Assembly (NCBI GenBank): GCA_048268485.1
Contig: JBLWVL010000019.1
Coordinates: 1-64,000, forward strand
DNA length: 64,000 bases
From: Oceanospirillum sp048268485
GTDB taxonomy: Bacteria > Pseudomonadota > Gammaproteobacteria > Pseudomonadales > Halomonadaceae
Reading direction: 5' to 3'
The notes below the pieces were generated by a model that was not told where the DNA came from, searched no databases, and saw nothing but the letters and a program-made list of their open reading frames with translations. Made by a program: the position numbers and the translations under genes. This document shows, piece by piece, positions 1 to 8,742 of this stretch. Position 1 is the first letter of the stretch; each line of letters begins with the position of its first letter.

Positions 1-1324
1 TAAGCGACTGCATCAATTGCTTTAGCTATTAAATCCTTAAGCATCGCCTCATCAGTTTCGCTCAAATCCTGTATCTGCTGTTTATAAGACTCATAGGATT
101 CGCCAAAGCCTCTTTGTGAGCATATTCCTGCTGTAAACGCTGAGCTTCACTTCTTCTTTTTGATGCATACATAGCAATCCAAAGTACAGGAAGATATACA
201 GGGAGTTTGGAGACCAGTCCCATAATTACGGCATTCCAATCATTAATGGGCTTAAAAGTAATCCAAGCTCCATTCCCTAATGACTCGATTGAAAAAACAA
301 AAGACATTACAACCATAACGCCAATAGACACGTAAAAAAGAAAATTAAATCTATCAATTGGTTTATCAAACGATGCCCGCATATCGTGATAAGCGCTTGC
401 TAAACCCGCACTTGTCGCTCCAGGGAGTAGCCCTTCAATCCTTTCCGATAGGGTTTTATGCCTTTTCTGCTGCTGACTTTCATAATCATTAATTTTGTTT
501 ATTTTATTCTGAATCTCACCATCGACGCCTTTATCGTCATCATTATCCGGATCACCAAAAACCCGAACATAAAAACCCTTTAATTCAGCAACCTGTTTTT
601 TCGAGGATGCGAGAGTGCTAGAGATATTTGCTTTTATCTCTTCAATTTCTTCATTTGATGTGTTTATTTGCTGTTTAATTGCAGGCGTATTTTCATCACC
701 AACCATAATTTCATTGAAACACTCCCTAATCTTCTCGGAATTACTCAGCGATAGCTCCATAGCTTCCCTAGCTGTATCCCTATACCCCCCGTTTCCTCTC
801 AGCTCTTTGTCAATTCTAGTTGCCTCTTCCAACAAGACCTTTATTTTTTCCGATGCAGTCTCAACCTCGCTAAGAAAGTCCTTAGACTTAGAGCAGTCTG
901 CTTCTATTTTGTCTTTAATTTTTTTAACTTCAGACTCAACCCTCCTCACAACCTTATAATAAAAGGAGCTAACATCATCAGACTCGCCATCATTGACAAA
1001 GCTTTTAAACAGATCATATACAATATCAACCTGATTATTAGCATTAGATAAATGACCAACAGCTCTATTACCTATAAAACTTGTAATCTGCTGTTCGATT
1101 TGGTTACATGCCTCATCAAAACGGGGCCACCTAGAAATACCAAAAACCTCATAATCAACATTATTAATAAATGATAAAATTGCAGAATAAACCCTATCAA
1201 ACCTTTCTATTTCAAGAATTGCATCTTCTGGCAAATCGCCAAGGTTAAAAACCTCTTCAACCCTTCCCCCTAAACCTTCCAGTCGAGTAACTCTTTTTTT
1301 ATATTCAGCTTCCCATTTATTCAT
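1..1324 (-). pseudogene. Coiled-coil membrane protein, frameshifted, 3' end outside window
   Basis: Unrecognised family. The main frame starts at ATG 1322-1324, preceded by an AAGGGA ribosome site; a further upstream in-frame start lacks one and lies inside the ilvD terminator. About 320 residues of charged, helical, coiled-coil-prone sequence are followed by two membrane segments (about 326-345 and 366-386) and a basic tail (SKRRSEAQRLQQEYAHKEALA). The frame then ends at 62-64 after an out-of-character tail. If one base is restored near 98-101, the reading frame continues as SYESYKQQIQDLSETDEAM and stays open to base 1, with helical sequence of the same style. I therefore read this as one gene with a single-base deletion (or sequencing error), not as two genes. 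It is much more AT-rich than its neighbours, which suggests transfer. Function unknown; stress- or defence-type membrane roles would be guesswork. Confidence 0.7.
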
Positions 1325-1350
1325 AACCAGTCCCTTAGAAAATAAAATAT

Positions 1351-1383
1351 AAAACCCGCTGCGATCACTCACAGCGGGCTTTT
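1351..1383 (-). terminator. Rho-independent terminator of ilvD
   Basis: The stem CCCGCTG/CAGCGGG with a 10-base loop is flanked by A and T runs. It lies 25 bases after the ilvD stop, so it should end ilvD transcription. The symmetrical A/T tracts would also let it work on the opposite strand. Confidence 0.8.
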
Positions 1384-1407
1384 AGTTTCTGCATCTTAGC
1401 TAGGTGA

Positions 1408-3240
1408 TTAGTCCAACTGAGACAGATCCCGTACAGCACCTTTGTCGGCGGAGGTTGCCAACAGAGCGTAGGCTTTAAGCGCGGCAGACACCTTACGCGG
1501 ACGCTCTTCAGCCGGTTTCCAGCCCAACTTGTCCTGTTCGGCACGGCGTTTTGCCAGCTCTTCATCGGATACCAGCACGTCGATGGTGCGGTTCGGAATG
1601 TCGATGCGGATCATATCGCCATTGCGTACCAGACCAATCGCCCCACCTGCGGCGGCTTCCGGTGAGCAGTGGCCGATGGACAGACCAGAGGTACCACCGG
1701 AGAAGCGGCCATCGGTCAGCAGGGCACAGGCTTTGCCCAGACCTTTCGATTTAATGTACGACGTTGGGTACAGCATCTCCTGCATACCCGGGCCGCCTTT
1801 CGGGCCTTCGTAACGGACGATAACCACTTCACCAGCGACAACTTTGTCATCCAGAATATTAGCAACGGCTTCGTCCTGAGACTCCGTTACGTGGGCCGGG
1901 CCTTCAAATACCAGAATAGATTCATCCACACCAGCGGATTTCACCACACAGCCATCCTGTGCGATGTTGCCATACAGTACCGCCAGGCCACCTTCCAGCG
2001 AGAAAGCGTTTTCAATCGAGCGGATACAACCGTTTTCACGGTCACCATCCAGTGTTGGCCAGCGGGTCGCCTGGCTGAAGGCGGTTTGGGTCGGGATACC
2101 GGCAGGGCCAGCTTTATAGAGCTCGACCACCTCTTCCGATGGGTTACGCATAATATCCCACTGATCCAACGCGTCTTTCATGGAGTCGCTATGAACTGTT
2201 GGTGTGTCGGTGTGCAGCTTACCGGCACGATCCAGCTCACCCAGAATACCCATGATGCCACCGGCGCGGTGAACGTCTTCGATATGGTATTTTTGGGTAT
2301 TAGGCGCAACTTTACACAGCTGCGGGATCTCCCGGGATAAACGATCAATATCCTTCATGGTGAAGTCGATTTCCGCTTCCTGAGCGATGGCCAGCAGGTG
2401 CAGAATAGTGTTGGTGGAGCCGCCCATAGCGATGTCCAGCGCGATGGCATTTTCAAACGCTTTGAAACCTACGGAGCGCGGCAGAACACGCTCGTTGTCC
2501 TGCTCGTAGTATTCGCGGGCCATTTCAACGATGCGGTGACCCGCGCGCTGGAACAGCTTTTCACGGTCGGCATGGGTGGCCAGTACCGTTCCGTTACCCG
2601 GCAGCGCCAGACCCAGGGCTTCTGCAAGGCAGTTCATAGAGTTGGCGGTAAACATACCAGAGCAGGAGCCACAAGTCGGGCAGGCAGAACGCTCCACCGC
2701 GTCGACCATCTCATCAGTGGCGGTCGGATCAGCAGCCAGAACCATGGCATCAACCAGATCCAGCTTATGTTCAGCCAGCTTGGTTTTACCGGCTTCCATC
2801 GGGCCACCGGAAACAAAGATCACCGGAATATTCAGGCGCATAGCCGCCATCAGCATCCCCGGAGTGATCTTGTCACAGTTGGAGATACAGACCATGGCGT
2901 CTGCACAGTGGGCGTTAACCATGTACTCCACTGAGTCGGCAATGATGTCACGGGATGGCAGTGAGTAAAGCATGCCATCGTGACCCATGGCGATACCGTC
3001 ATCAATGGCGATGGTATTGAACTCTTTAGCAACACCACCGGCGGATTCAATCTGGCGGGCAACCAGCTGGCCCATATCTTTCAGGTGTACGTGGCCCGGT
3101 ACAAACTGGGTAAAGGAGTTCACAACCGCAATAATCGGCTTCTGAAAGTCATCATCTTTCATACCGGTTGCGCGCCACAGGGCACGGGCGCCAGCCATAT
3201 TACGGCCTGCGGTGGAGGTCTTGGAACGATACACGGGCAT
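1408..3240 (-). CDS. ilvD: Dihydroxy-acid dehydratase
   Basis: Dehydrates 2,3-dihydroxy-isovalerate and 2,3-dihydroxy-3-methylvalerate to the keto acids of valine and isoleucine synthesis in the cytosol. At 610 residues it matches the usual length (about 610-616). The Fe-S and metal motif CISNCDK places Cys122, Asp123 and Lys124 exactly as in the E. coli enzyme, and CPTCGSCSGM (about 187-196) supplies the third cluster cysteine. The C-terminal LTDGRFSGGTSG segment carries the active-site serine region. It appears monocistronic, with its own terminator, and is divergent from ald. No leader-peptide attenuator was visible upstream. The assignment is secure. Confidence 0.98.
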   Translation of the reverse strand: MPVYRSKTSTAGRNMAGARALWRATGMKDDDFQKPIIAVVNSFTQFVPGHVHLKDMGQLVARQIESAGGVAKEFNTIAIDDGIAMGHDGMLYSLPSRDIIADSVEYMVNAHCADAMVCISNCDKITPGMLMAAMRLNIPVIFVSGGPMEAGKTKLAEHKLDLVDAMVLAADPTATDEMVDAVERSACPTCGSCSGMFTANSMNCLAEALGLALPGNGTVLATHADREKLFQRAGHRIVEMAREYYEQDNERVLPRSVGFKAFENAIALDIAMGGSTNTILHLLAIAQEAEIDFTMKDIDRLSREIPQLCKVAPNTQKYHIEDVHRAGGIMGILGELDRAGKLHTDTPTVHSDSMKDALDQWDIMRNPSEEVVELYKAGPAGIPTQTAFSQATRWPTLDGDRENGCIRSIENAFSLEGGLAVLYGNIAQDGCVVKSAGVDESILVFEGPAHVTESQDEAVANILDDKVVAGEVVIVRYEGPKGGPGMQEMLYPTSYIKSKGLGKACALLTDGRFSGGTSGLSIGHCSPEAAAGGAIGLVRNGDMIRIDIPNRTIDVLVSDEELAKRRAEQDKLGWKPAEERPRKVSAALKAYALLATSADKGAVRDLSQLD

Positions 3241-3572
3241 GGGTAGTCCTCAGCAACTTGGTGCGGGTAAAAGCCTTGTCAGAACAGGGGGTTTACCCTT
3301 CTTTATAGGTTAACTTTTGCAAGCCACTTTTTTACCATTGTGACGCCGGTATGGCTAGGCATAGAAGATGGAAAAACAGTGTTAAAACAGAATTTTTCAC
3401 TGCTAAGGCTGTTCTACACTGGCAATAACAGACTATTTATATTGGATTTTACTGGCAGAGCCTTGTTTTTCAGGGGCCAAAGCTGCATTTCGGTTCTTAA
3501 CAGCACCTTTCTCCCCTTTTGGCACCAGGGAAACTGTCAGCCAACCTAAACCGAGACGACCAGGAGCACACT
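3241..3572. other. Divergent intergenic region ilvD/ald
   Basis: About 330 bases separate the starts of ilvD (left) and ald (right). It must hold both promoters. No inverted repeat long enough to call an operator and no convincing small gene was seen; the 69-codon open frame at 3340-3549 has no ribosome site and no protein-like features. An AGGAG ribosome site at 3562-3566 precedes the ald ATG. Confidence 0.5.
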
Positions 3573-4688
3573 ATGCTTATCGGCGTACCGAAAGAGATCA
3601 AGAATCAGGAATACCGTGTGGGGATGACACCGGCAGGGGTCAGCGAACTGGCCCGCGCAGGTCATCAGGTGATGGTTGAGCACAATGCAGGTGAAGCGAT
3701 CGGCCTCCCCGATAGCGACTATCAGGCAGCGGGCGCCAGCATCGTGGCCGATGTGGCCACCCTGTTTGATAAAGCCGAAATGATTGTTAAGGTAAAAGAG
3801 CCGCAACCGGTTGAATATGCCCGCCTTAAAGAAGGACAGCTGCTGTTTACCTATCTGCATCTGGCACCGGATCCCGAGCAAACTAAAGGACTAATCAGGT
3901 CTGGCTGCACCGCAATCGCTTATGAAACGGTCACCGATGCTCATGGTGGCTTGCCATTATTGGCTCCTATGAGTGAAGTTGCCGGGAAGCTTTCAGTGCA
4001 GGCCGGGGCCCATTGTCTGGAAAAATCAATAGGAGGTCGGGGTGTTCTGCTGGGGGGTGTCCCTGGTGTAGAGCCCGGCCACGTTACCGTGATCGGTGGC
4101 GGTGTAGTCGGTGAGAATGCGGCCCGTATGGCGATGGGCTTAGGTGCTGAGGTGACCATTCTGGATCGCTCTATTCCGCGCCTTCGGGAGCTGGAAGCGC
4201 GTTATGCCGGTCGCCTGAAAACGCTATATTCGACACAGGAAGAGCTACTCAACTGCATTCGTCGTAGTGATTTGGTGGTGGGCGCAGTACTGATTCCCGG
4301 TGCTGCGGCCCCTAAGCTGGTCACCCGTGAGATGCTGAAAGATATGCCTAAAGGCAGTGTACTGGTGGATGTGGCCATTGATCAGGGCGGTTGCTTTGAA
4401 ACCAGCCGGGCAACAACTCACGACAACCCTGTGTTTATCGAAGAAGGTATTGTGCACTACTGTGTCGCTAATATGCCTGGGGCGGTTGCGCGAACCTCGA
4501 CGCTGGCACTGACTAATGCCACTCTGCCTTTTGTTATGTCACTGGCCAACAAGGGTTGGCAAGATGCAATAAAAGACGATAAGAACTTGATGAATGGACT
4601 AAATATTCATGCCGGACAGGTCACAAATCAGGCTGTTGCCGAAGCTCTGGAGTCTACCTACGTAAACCCAAAAAATTTCATCGGGTGA
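3573..4688 (+). CDS. ald: Alanine dehydrogenase
   Basis: NAD-dependent reversible deamination of L-alanine to pyruvate and ammonium, in the cytosol. The start at 3573 is chosen because it follows AGGAG by seven bases and gives the family length of 371 residues, beginning MLIGVPKEIKNQEYRV; longer upstream extensions are not conserved in kind. Catalytic Lys75 (VKVKEP) and His96 (TYLHLA) are at the standard positions, and a Rossmann motif VTVIGGGVVGENAA lies near residue 170. The gene stands alone between ilvD and a strong bidirectional terminator, so it is probably used for alanine catabolism or for reductive assimilation on its own promoter. Confidence 0.97.
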   Translation: MLIGVPKEIKNQEYRVGMTPAGVSELARAGHQVMVEHNAGEAIGLPDSDYQAAGASIVADVATLFDKAEMIVKVKEPQPVEYARLKEGQLLFTYLHLAPDPEQTKGLIRSGCTAIAYETVTDAHGGLPLLAPMSEVAGKLSVQAGAHCLEKSIGGRGVLLGGVPGVEPGHVTVIGGGVVGENAARMAMGLGAEVTILDRSIPRLRELEARYAGRLKTLYSTQEELLNCIRRSDLVVGAVLIPGAAAPKLVTREMLKDMPKGSVLVDVAIDQGGCFETSRATTHDNPVFIEEGIVHYCVANMPGAVARTSTLALTNATLPFVMSLANKGWQDAIKDDKNLMNGLNIHAGQVTNQAVAEALESTYVNPKNFIG

Positions 4689-4723
4689 TACAGGTCTGTT
4701 ACGGGATTGCTTTTTCAGCAAAT

Positions 4724-4767
4724 AAAGCGGGAAGCTCTCAGGTTATTCGATGAGAGTCCCCGCCTTT
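4724..4767. terminator. Bidirectional terminator between ald and argA
   Basis: A long stem pairs AAAGCGGG and CTCTCA with TGAGAG and CCCGCCTTT around a 10-base loop. It lies between the convergent ald and argA stops and has A and T tracts on the two sides, so it can stop transcription from either gene. Confidence 0.85.
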
Positions 4768-4799
4768 GGTCAACTGACAGAACGATCCGCTAAAAATAC

Positions 4800-6164
4800 T
4801 TACAGTGTTTTCACAAACACCTTGGAATTACGCTGCCAGTTGTACAGCTCCTGCCGGGCCCGAGGCAGGGCATCAACGTCAGAAGGCTCAAACCCCCGCT
4901 CCCGGAACCAGTGTGCGGTATGAGTGGTGAGCACAAACAGCCGTTCCAACCCGATGCGATGCGCGCGTTTCTCAATATGCTGCAGTATCAGATCCCCCCG
5001 ATGTCCGCCCTGATACTGCCGGTGTACCGCAACACAAGCCAGTTCACCGATACCCTCCTCTCCGAAAGGGTACAAGGCAGCACAGCCGATCATCATGCCA
5101 TCCAGCTCCACCACGGTGAACAGATCGATCTCATTTTCTAGGCGCTCCCGTGAACGCCTTACCAGTACCCCCTGCTCTTCCAGAGGCCGGATCAGCTCCA
5201 GAATACCACCGACATCTTCAATGGTGGCATCCCGCACCTGCTCATACAGCTCCTGAGTGATCATGGTGCCGCCGCCATTACGGGTGAACAGCTCCTCGAT
5301 CAACGCACCATCCTGCTGATAGCTGATCAGGTGGGCCCGATTAACACCAAAACGGCTGGTCTGCCAGGCCGCATGCAGCGCGGCATACTCTGCAACGGTT
5401 TCATCAAGCATTTCCAGACGACGTCCGGCTTCGCGGGGCGGCATAACACGGATCACGTTTCCACTCTCATCCGGCAAGCCCTGAGCTTCACTGAAGACAA
5501 TCAACTTATCGGCTTTAAGCTCAATAGCCGCACGGGTCGCCACCTCCTCCACACTCAGGGAAAACACTTCACCCGTGGGTGAAAAGCCAAGGGGAGGTAG
5601 TAGCACAATGGCTCCATCATCCAACTGACGGTTAATCGCACCACAGTCCACTTTGCGCACCTGTCCGGTATGGCCAAAATCTTTGCCATCGATCACACCA
5701 ACGGGGCGCGCCGTTATCATATTGCCTGTCGCAACACGAAGCGAAGCGCCATGCATGGGAGAGTTTGGCAGCCCCATGGACAAACGGGACTGAATGTCGA
5801 TACCGGCAGAGCCTGCTGCATCCTTAACCGCTTCCAGCACCTCATTCGTAATTACCGGCCTTGCACCCACGTACTCCAGAGGCAAACTTCGTCGCTCCAA
5901 TCGTTCCATAATCTGGGGACGGGCACCATAAGCCAACACCAGACGCACACCCAAGCTGTTCAGCAGAGCAAGGTCATTGATGATATTGGCAAAATTAGAG
6001 TGCTGAATCCCATGACCATCCAAAAGAACCACAAAGGTTCTCCCCCGATGAGCATTGATATAGGGCGATGAGTTACGAAAGCTGCGTACATAGTCACTGG
6101 TGACCTGAAAACAGTCACTGGTAGATTGCCCGCAGTCGTTTGTCTTTAAGTTACTTGAGTTCAA
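4800..6164 (-). CDS. argA: Amino-acid N-acetyltransferase (N-acetylglutamate synthase)
   Basis: Acetylates L-glutamate with acetyl-CoA, the first step of arginine synthesis. The 454-residue protein has an N-terminal amino-acid-kinase-like domain (about 25-300, YINAHRGRTFVVLLDGHG, VLAYGARPQI) and a C-terminal GNAT domain (about 305-454, GGILELIRPLEEQGVLVRRS, LACVAVHRQYQGGHRGDLIL). Both follow E. coli ArgA closely. The first codon in this frame is TTG (6162-6164), after a weak GGGA ribosome site; no in-frame ATG or GTG occurs before the conserved N-terminus, so the TTG start is likely real and may keep expression low. The upstream region holds several TGAAT/ATTCA half-sites that could bind an ArgR-type repressor. 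Confidence 0.95.
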   Translation of the reverse strand: MNSSNLKTNDCGQSTSDCFQVTSDYVRSFRNSSPYINAHRGRTFVVLLDGHGIQHSNFANIINDLALLNSLGVRLVLAYGARPQIMERLERRSLPLEYVGARPVITNEVLEAVKDAAGSAGIDIQSRLSMGLPNSPMHGASLRVATGNMITARPVGVIDGKDFGHTGQVRKVDCGAINRQLDDGAIVLLPPLGFSPTGEVFSLSVEEVATRAAIELKADKLIVFSEAQGLPDESGNVIRVMPPREAGRRLEMLDETVAEYAALHAAWQTSRFGVNRAHLISYQQDGALIEELFTRNGGGTMITQELYEQVRDATIEDVGGILELIRPLEEQGVLVRRSRERLENEIDLFTVVELDGMMIGCAALYPFGEEGIGELACVAVHRQYQGGHRGDLILQHIEKRAHRIGLERLFVLTTHTAHWFRERGFEPSDVDALPRARQELYNWQRNSKVFVKTL

Positions 6165-6381
6165 GATGAATCCCAGCAGATCAGTAGGTAAATGGCTCTC
6201 CGGCCCAAACAGGGCTTTAAAGACAGAAAAACCCGCATAGCCTCAACCGAAAAAAGGGTAAGCATGCGAGTCTACAAATGAATGTTTCAAATTCAGCAGA
6301 CTGAATCTCAGCCTGATTCCTGATTGTAGTCGCGCGACCGCCAGGAGAAAAGAGACAAGATGCAGTTAAAAGCACAGCGCC

Positions 6382-6412
6382 CAAAAACAACAATGGCCGC
6401 AAAAGCGGCCAT
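6382..6412 (-). terminator. Terminator of the DUF47-pit operon
   Basis: A perfect 8-bp stem ATGGCCGC/GCGGCCAT with a four-base loop is followed, on the minus strand, by a T-rich tract (6382-6392). It lies 29 bases beyond the pit stop codon. Confidence 0.85.
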
Positions 6413-6441
6413 CGTTGAGAACACAATCAGGTTGTTCCGGC

Positions 6442-7707
6442 TTAGCTAAAAATACCCTTCAGCACAAAGAAGAACAGAATCGACAATGCCGCGCCCGCAG
6501 GCAGCGTAATAATCCAGGACATAAAGATCGTTTTAACGATATTCATGTTCAGGGCCGCCATACCACGGGCCAGCCCCACACCTAAAACTGCACCAACCAG
6601 AGTATGGGTTGTGGAGATCGGTAGGCCTGTACCTGAGGCGATCACAACCGTCGCAGCCGCCGCCAAAGTTGCCGCAAAGCCACGACTTGGCGTCAGTTCC
6701 GTAATATTGGTACCTACCGTTGCAATAACCTTATGACCATACATGATCAGGCCAGCAACAATACCTCCGCCACCCAGCAGCAGAATCCACGCAGGCATAA
6801 CCGACTTTCCGGCCACCACCCCACCACTCTCAACCACCGCAACAACCGCTGCCAACGGACCAACGGCATTTGCCACATCATTGGATCCGTGTGCAAACGC
6901 CATGGCGCAGGCGGTAAACATCATCAGAACGCCAAATACTTTTTCGACACTGGAGAAGTGAAACTCTTTATCTGCCTTCTCATCCCTATGGACAGATTTC
7001 AGCATCCAGACACCGATTAAAAGCACAAGGATCCCCACAGCAACCGACCAGAGCGTCGCTTCCGGAAAGCTCAGGTGCAGGCCCACATGCTTGAGTCCTT
7101 TCAGCAGCGTTACCATCGCAATGATAAAGCCCACCAAAAACATATAGAAGGGGACGTAACGCTTTGCATTTGCAAAAGGGTCACTTTTCTCAAGAATCAG
7201 CCCCTGAACACTACGGAACAGTGCAAAGGCGATCGTACCGGCCAATAGCGGAGAAACAACCCAACTGGCCGCGATCTTACCGACCTTACCCCAGCTAACA
7301 GCATCCATAGAGATACCTACCGCGGCAAAACCGACAATAGCCCCTACGATGGAGTGCGTGGTGGAAACCGGCCAACCAAAATGAGTGGCCACCAGTAACC
7401 AGATACCGGCCGCCAACAGAGAGGCCAACATACCGTACACCAGCAGTTCCGGTGTCCCGGAGAGCAAACCAGGATCGATAATGCCTTTACGGATCGTTGC
7501 TGTCACTTCACCTCCAGCAAGATAAGCACCGGCAAATTCGAACAAAATTGCAATCACAATAGCCTGCTTAATCGTAATCGCTTTAGAACCAACTGAAGTA
7601 CCCATGGCATTCGCCACATCGTTGGCGCCTACGCCCCAAGCCATAAAAAAGCCAAAGACACAGGCCAGGATAATAAAGACATCAGTGTACTGAGCTAGAA
7701 TCGACAT
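6442..7707 (-). CDS. pit: Low-affinity inorganic phosphate transporter, PiT family
   Basis: Cation- or proton-coupled uptake of metal-phosphate across the inner membrane. The 421-residue, strongly hydrophobic protein has the two inverted PiT signature repeats, GVGANDVANAMG near residue 26 and HGSNDVANAVGPLAAV near residue 275, about 10 membrane segments and a hydrophilic central loop. It follows the DUF47 gene by 44 bases, the usual PhoU-like/PiT pairing, so the two probably form one unit. The operon promoter overlaps Pho-box-like repeats, which suggests control by phosphate supply. Family assignment is firm; the exact ion coupled to phosphate cannot be read from sequence. Confidence 0.95.
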   Translation of the reverse strand: MSILAQYTDVFIILACVFGFFMAWGVGANDVANAMGTSVGSKAITIKQAIVIAILFEFAGAYLAGGEVTATIRKGIIDPGLLSGTPELLVYGMLASLLAAGIWLLVATHFGWPVSTTHSIVGAIVGFAAVGISMDAVSWGKVGKIAASWVVSPLLAGTIAFALFRSVQGLILEKSDPFANAKRYVPFYMFLVGFIIAMVTLLKGLKHVGLHLSFPEATLWSVAVGILVLLIGVWMLKSVHRDEKADKEFHFSSVEKVFGVLMMFTACAMAFAHGSNDVANAVGPLAAVVAVVESGGVVAGKSVMPAWILLLGGGGIVAGLIMYGHKVIATVGTNITELTPSRGFAATLAAAATVVIASGTGLPISTTHTLVGAVLGVGLARGMAALNMNIVKTIFMSWIITLPAGAALSILFFFVLKGIFS

Positions 7708-7751
7708 AAAATAACCATTGGTTGTCTGATATTAGGTGGTTACAACAGGCA

Positions 7752-8426
7752 TTATTTCGCCAGCAAAATCTGTAAGCGACTGCCCACACGCTCGGCGCGA
7801 TCAGATACATCACCAATCCAGTCGATGATCTTATACATAAAGATCACATCAACCGGTGGTAACTCAGTTTCGAGACTGAACAGCTGAGCACGCAGCGTAA
7901 CCTGCAGTTTGTCAGCTTCGTGTTCGCAGACATCAATCTTGTGGATCATCTTCTTCACCACTTCAGATTCATGACGACCAAAACCGGTTTCAATCAACTC
8001 ATCGATTTCATGCAGCGCACGGCTGGCATACTCTGCAGCCTTAACCGCTTTTTCAACATAGGTCATCATGCTTTCAGCCAGAGAGGAAGGAATCAGCATG
8101 CGGCGCCCCAGCATGATGCCGGCAATATCTTTCGTCTTATTGGCGATTTTGTCCTGAACCGTCAGCAGTTCCAGCAGGTCTGAACGAGGCACAGGCATAA
8201 AAAGGCTCTCCGGCATATTCGTGCGGATCGCTGTTTTCATATCATCAGCTTCGTTCTCCAGGACAGCGATCCTTTGCTGTAGTGTTTCAGCGTGCTCCCA
8301 ATCTTCTGCTAGTACCGCCTGAAAAAATGGAATCAACTGCTCAGCACAGTTGAAGGATTTGGACATATGATCCTGCATCGGACCAAAGGGGGAGCGCCCA
8401 AAGAGCTTGGAGAATGGATTACTCAT
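7752..8426 (-). CDS. DUF47/PhoU-like phosphate transport accessory protein (TIGR00153 type)
   Basis: A 224-residue, all-helical cytosolic protein of the PhoU-like DUF47 family, typified by MSNPFSKLFGRSPFGPMQDH at the start and repeated acidic helices (HEIDELIETGFG, MIHKIDVCEHEADKLQ) that in PhoU relatives bind metal clusters. Members are nearly always encoded just before a PiT transporter, as here, and are thought to regulate or gate it. It is the first gene of the two-gene unit; a good sigma-70-like promoter lies 36 bases before the start. Family membership is clear. The molecular role of DUF47 proteins is not settled. Confidence 0.92.
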   Translation of the reverse strand: MSNPFSKLFGRSPFGPMQDHMSKSFNCAEQLIPFFQAVLAEDWEHAETLQQRIAVLENEADDMKTAIRTNMPESLFMPVPRSDLLELLTVQDKIANKTKDIAGIMLGRRMLIPSSLAESMMTYVEKAVKAAEYASRALHEIDELIETGFGRHESEVVKKMIHKIDVCEHEADKLQVTLRAQLFSLETELPPVDVIFMYKIIDWIGDVSDRAERVGSRLQILLAK

Positions 8427-8461
8427 GTGGGTTTCTGCCTTGGAGTATGAATTTGCGCGAA

Positions 8462-8490
8462 AGTATAAGAGCTGTTTTTCGCCGTGTCAT
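8462..8490 (-). promoter_or_regulatory. Sigma-70-like promoter of DUF47-pit
   Basis: Reading leftward, ATGACA (8485-8490) and TATACT (8462-8467) are separated by exactly 17 bp, close to the TTGACA/TATAAT consensus. The predicted start falls about 30 bases before the DUF47 ATG. The -35 hexamer is the reverse complement of one of the TGTCAT repeats, so PhoB bound there would compete with polymerase. Confidence 0.65.
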
Positions 8491-8545
8491 AAAAAAATCA
8501 CAGTTTTGTCATCTTTATTTGACCTAACTGTCATGACTTACCGGT
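8484..8545 (+). promoter_or_regulatory. Tandem Pho-box-like repeats and candidate PhoB-dependent promoter
   Basis: TGTCAT occurs at 8485, 8507 and 8529, an exact 22-bp period. The interleaved positions 11 bp on carry the partial matches AATCAC and TTTGAC. This is the geometry of tandem Pho boxes (7-bp repeats every 11 bp, consensus CTGTCAT-N4-CTGTCAC). After the last 18-bp unit (8528-8545) come 10 bp and then TATATG (8556-8561), the spacing seen between the Pho box and the -10 of E. coli phoA. The direction points to the CYTH-CHAD gene. The second half-sites are weak, so PhoB binding is an inference. Confidence 0.5.
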
Positions 8546-8742
8546 AGAAGCAATTTATATGCTGGATATATTGCAAATTTATGACAGCTCATCAGGCATA
8601 AACTTTTTTATGCAAAACCGTAATGCTAAAAGCTCTCACAGGGCTGGTATACTCGGACAATGCTCCATACTCTTAACAGAAACCGGACATACCATCTCTC
8701 TGAATAAGAGAAGAGCCATCAAATATTCGTTATGAGGAAGCT

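Noticed and set aside
1..65. A second gene starting with TTG at 63-65 and overlapping the stop of the first gene (TTGA), with an AGGA ribosome-like site
   Set aside because: The same frame is already protein-like about 30 bases upstream (SYESYKQQIQDL), so it is better explained as the continuation of the first gene after a one-base deletion.
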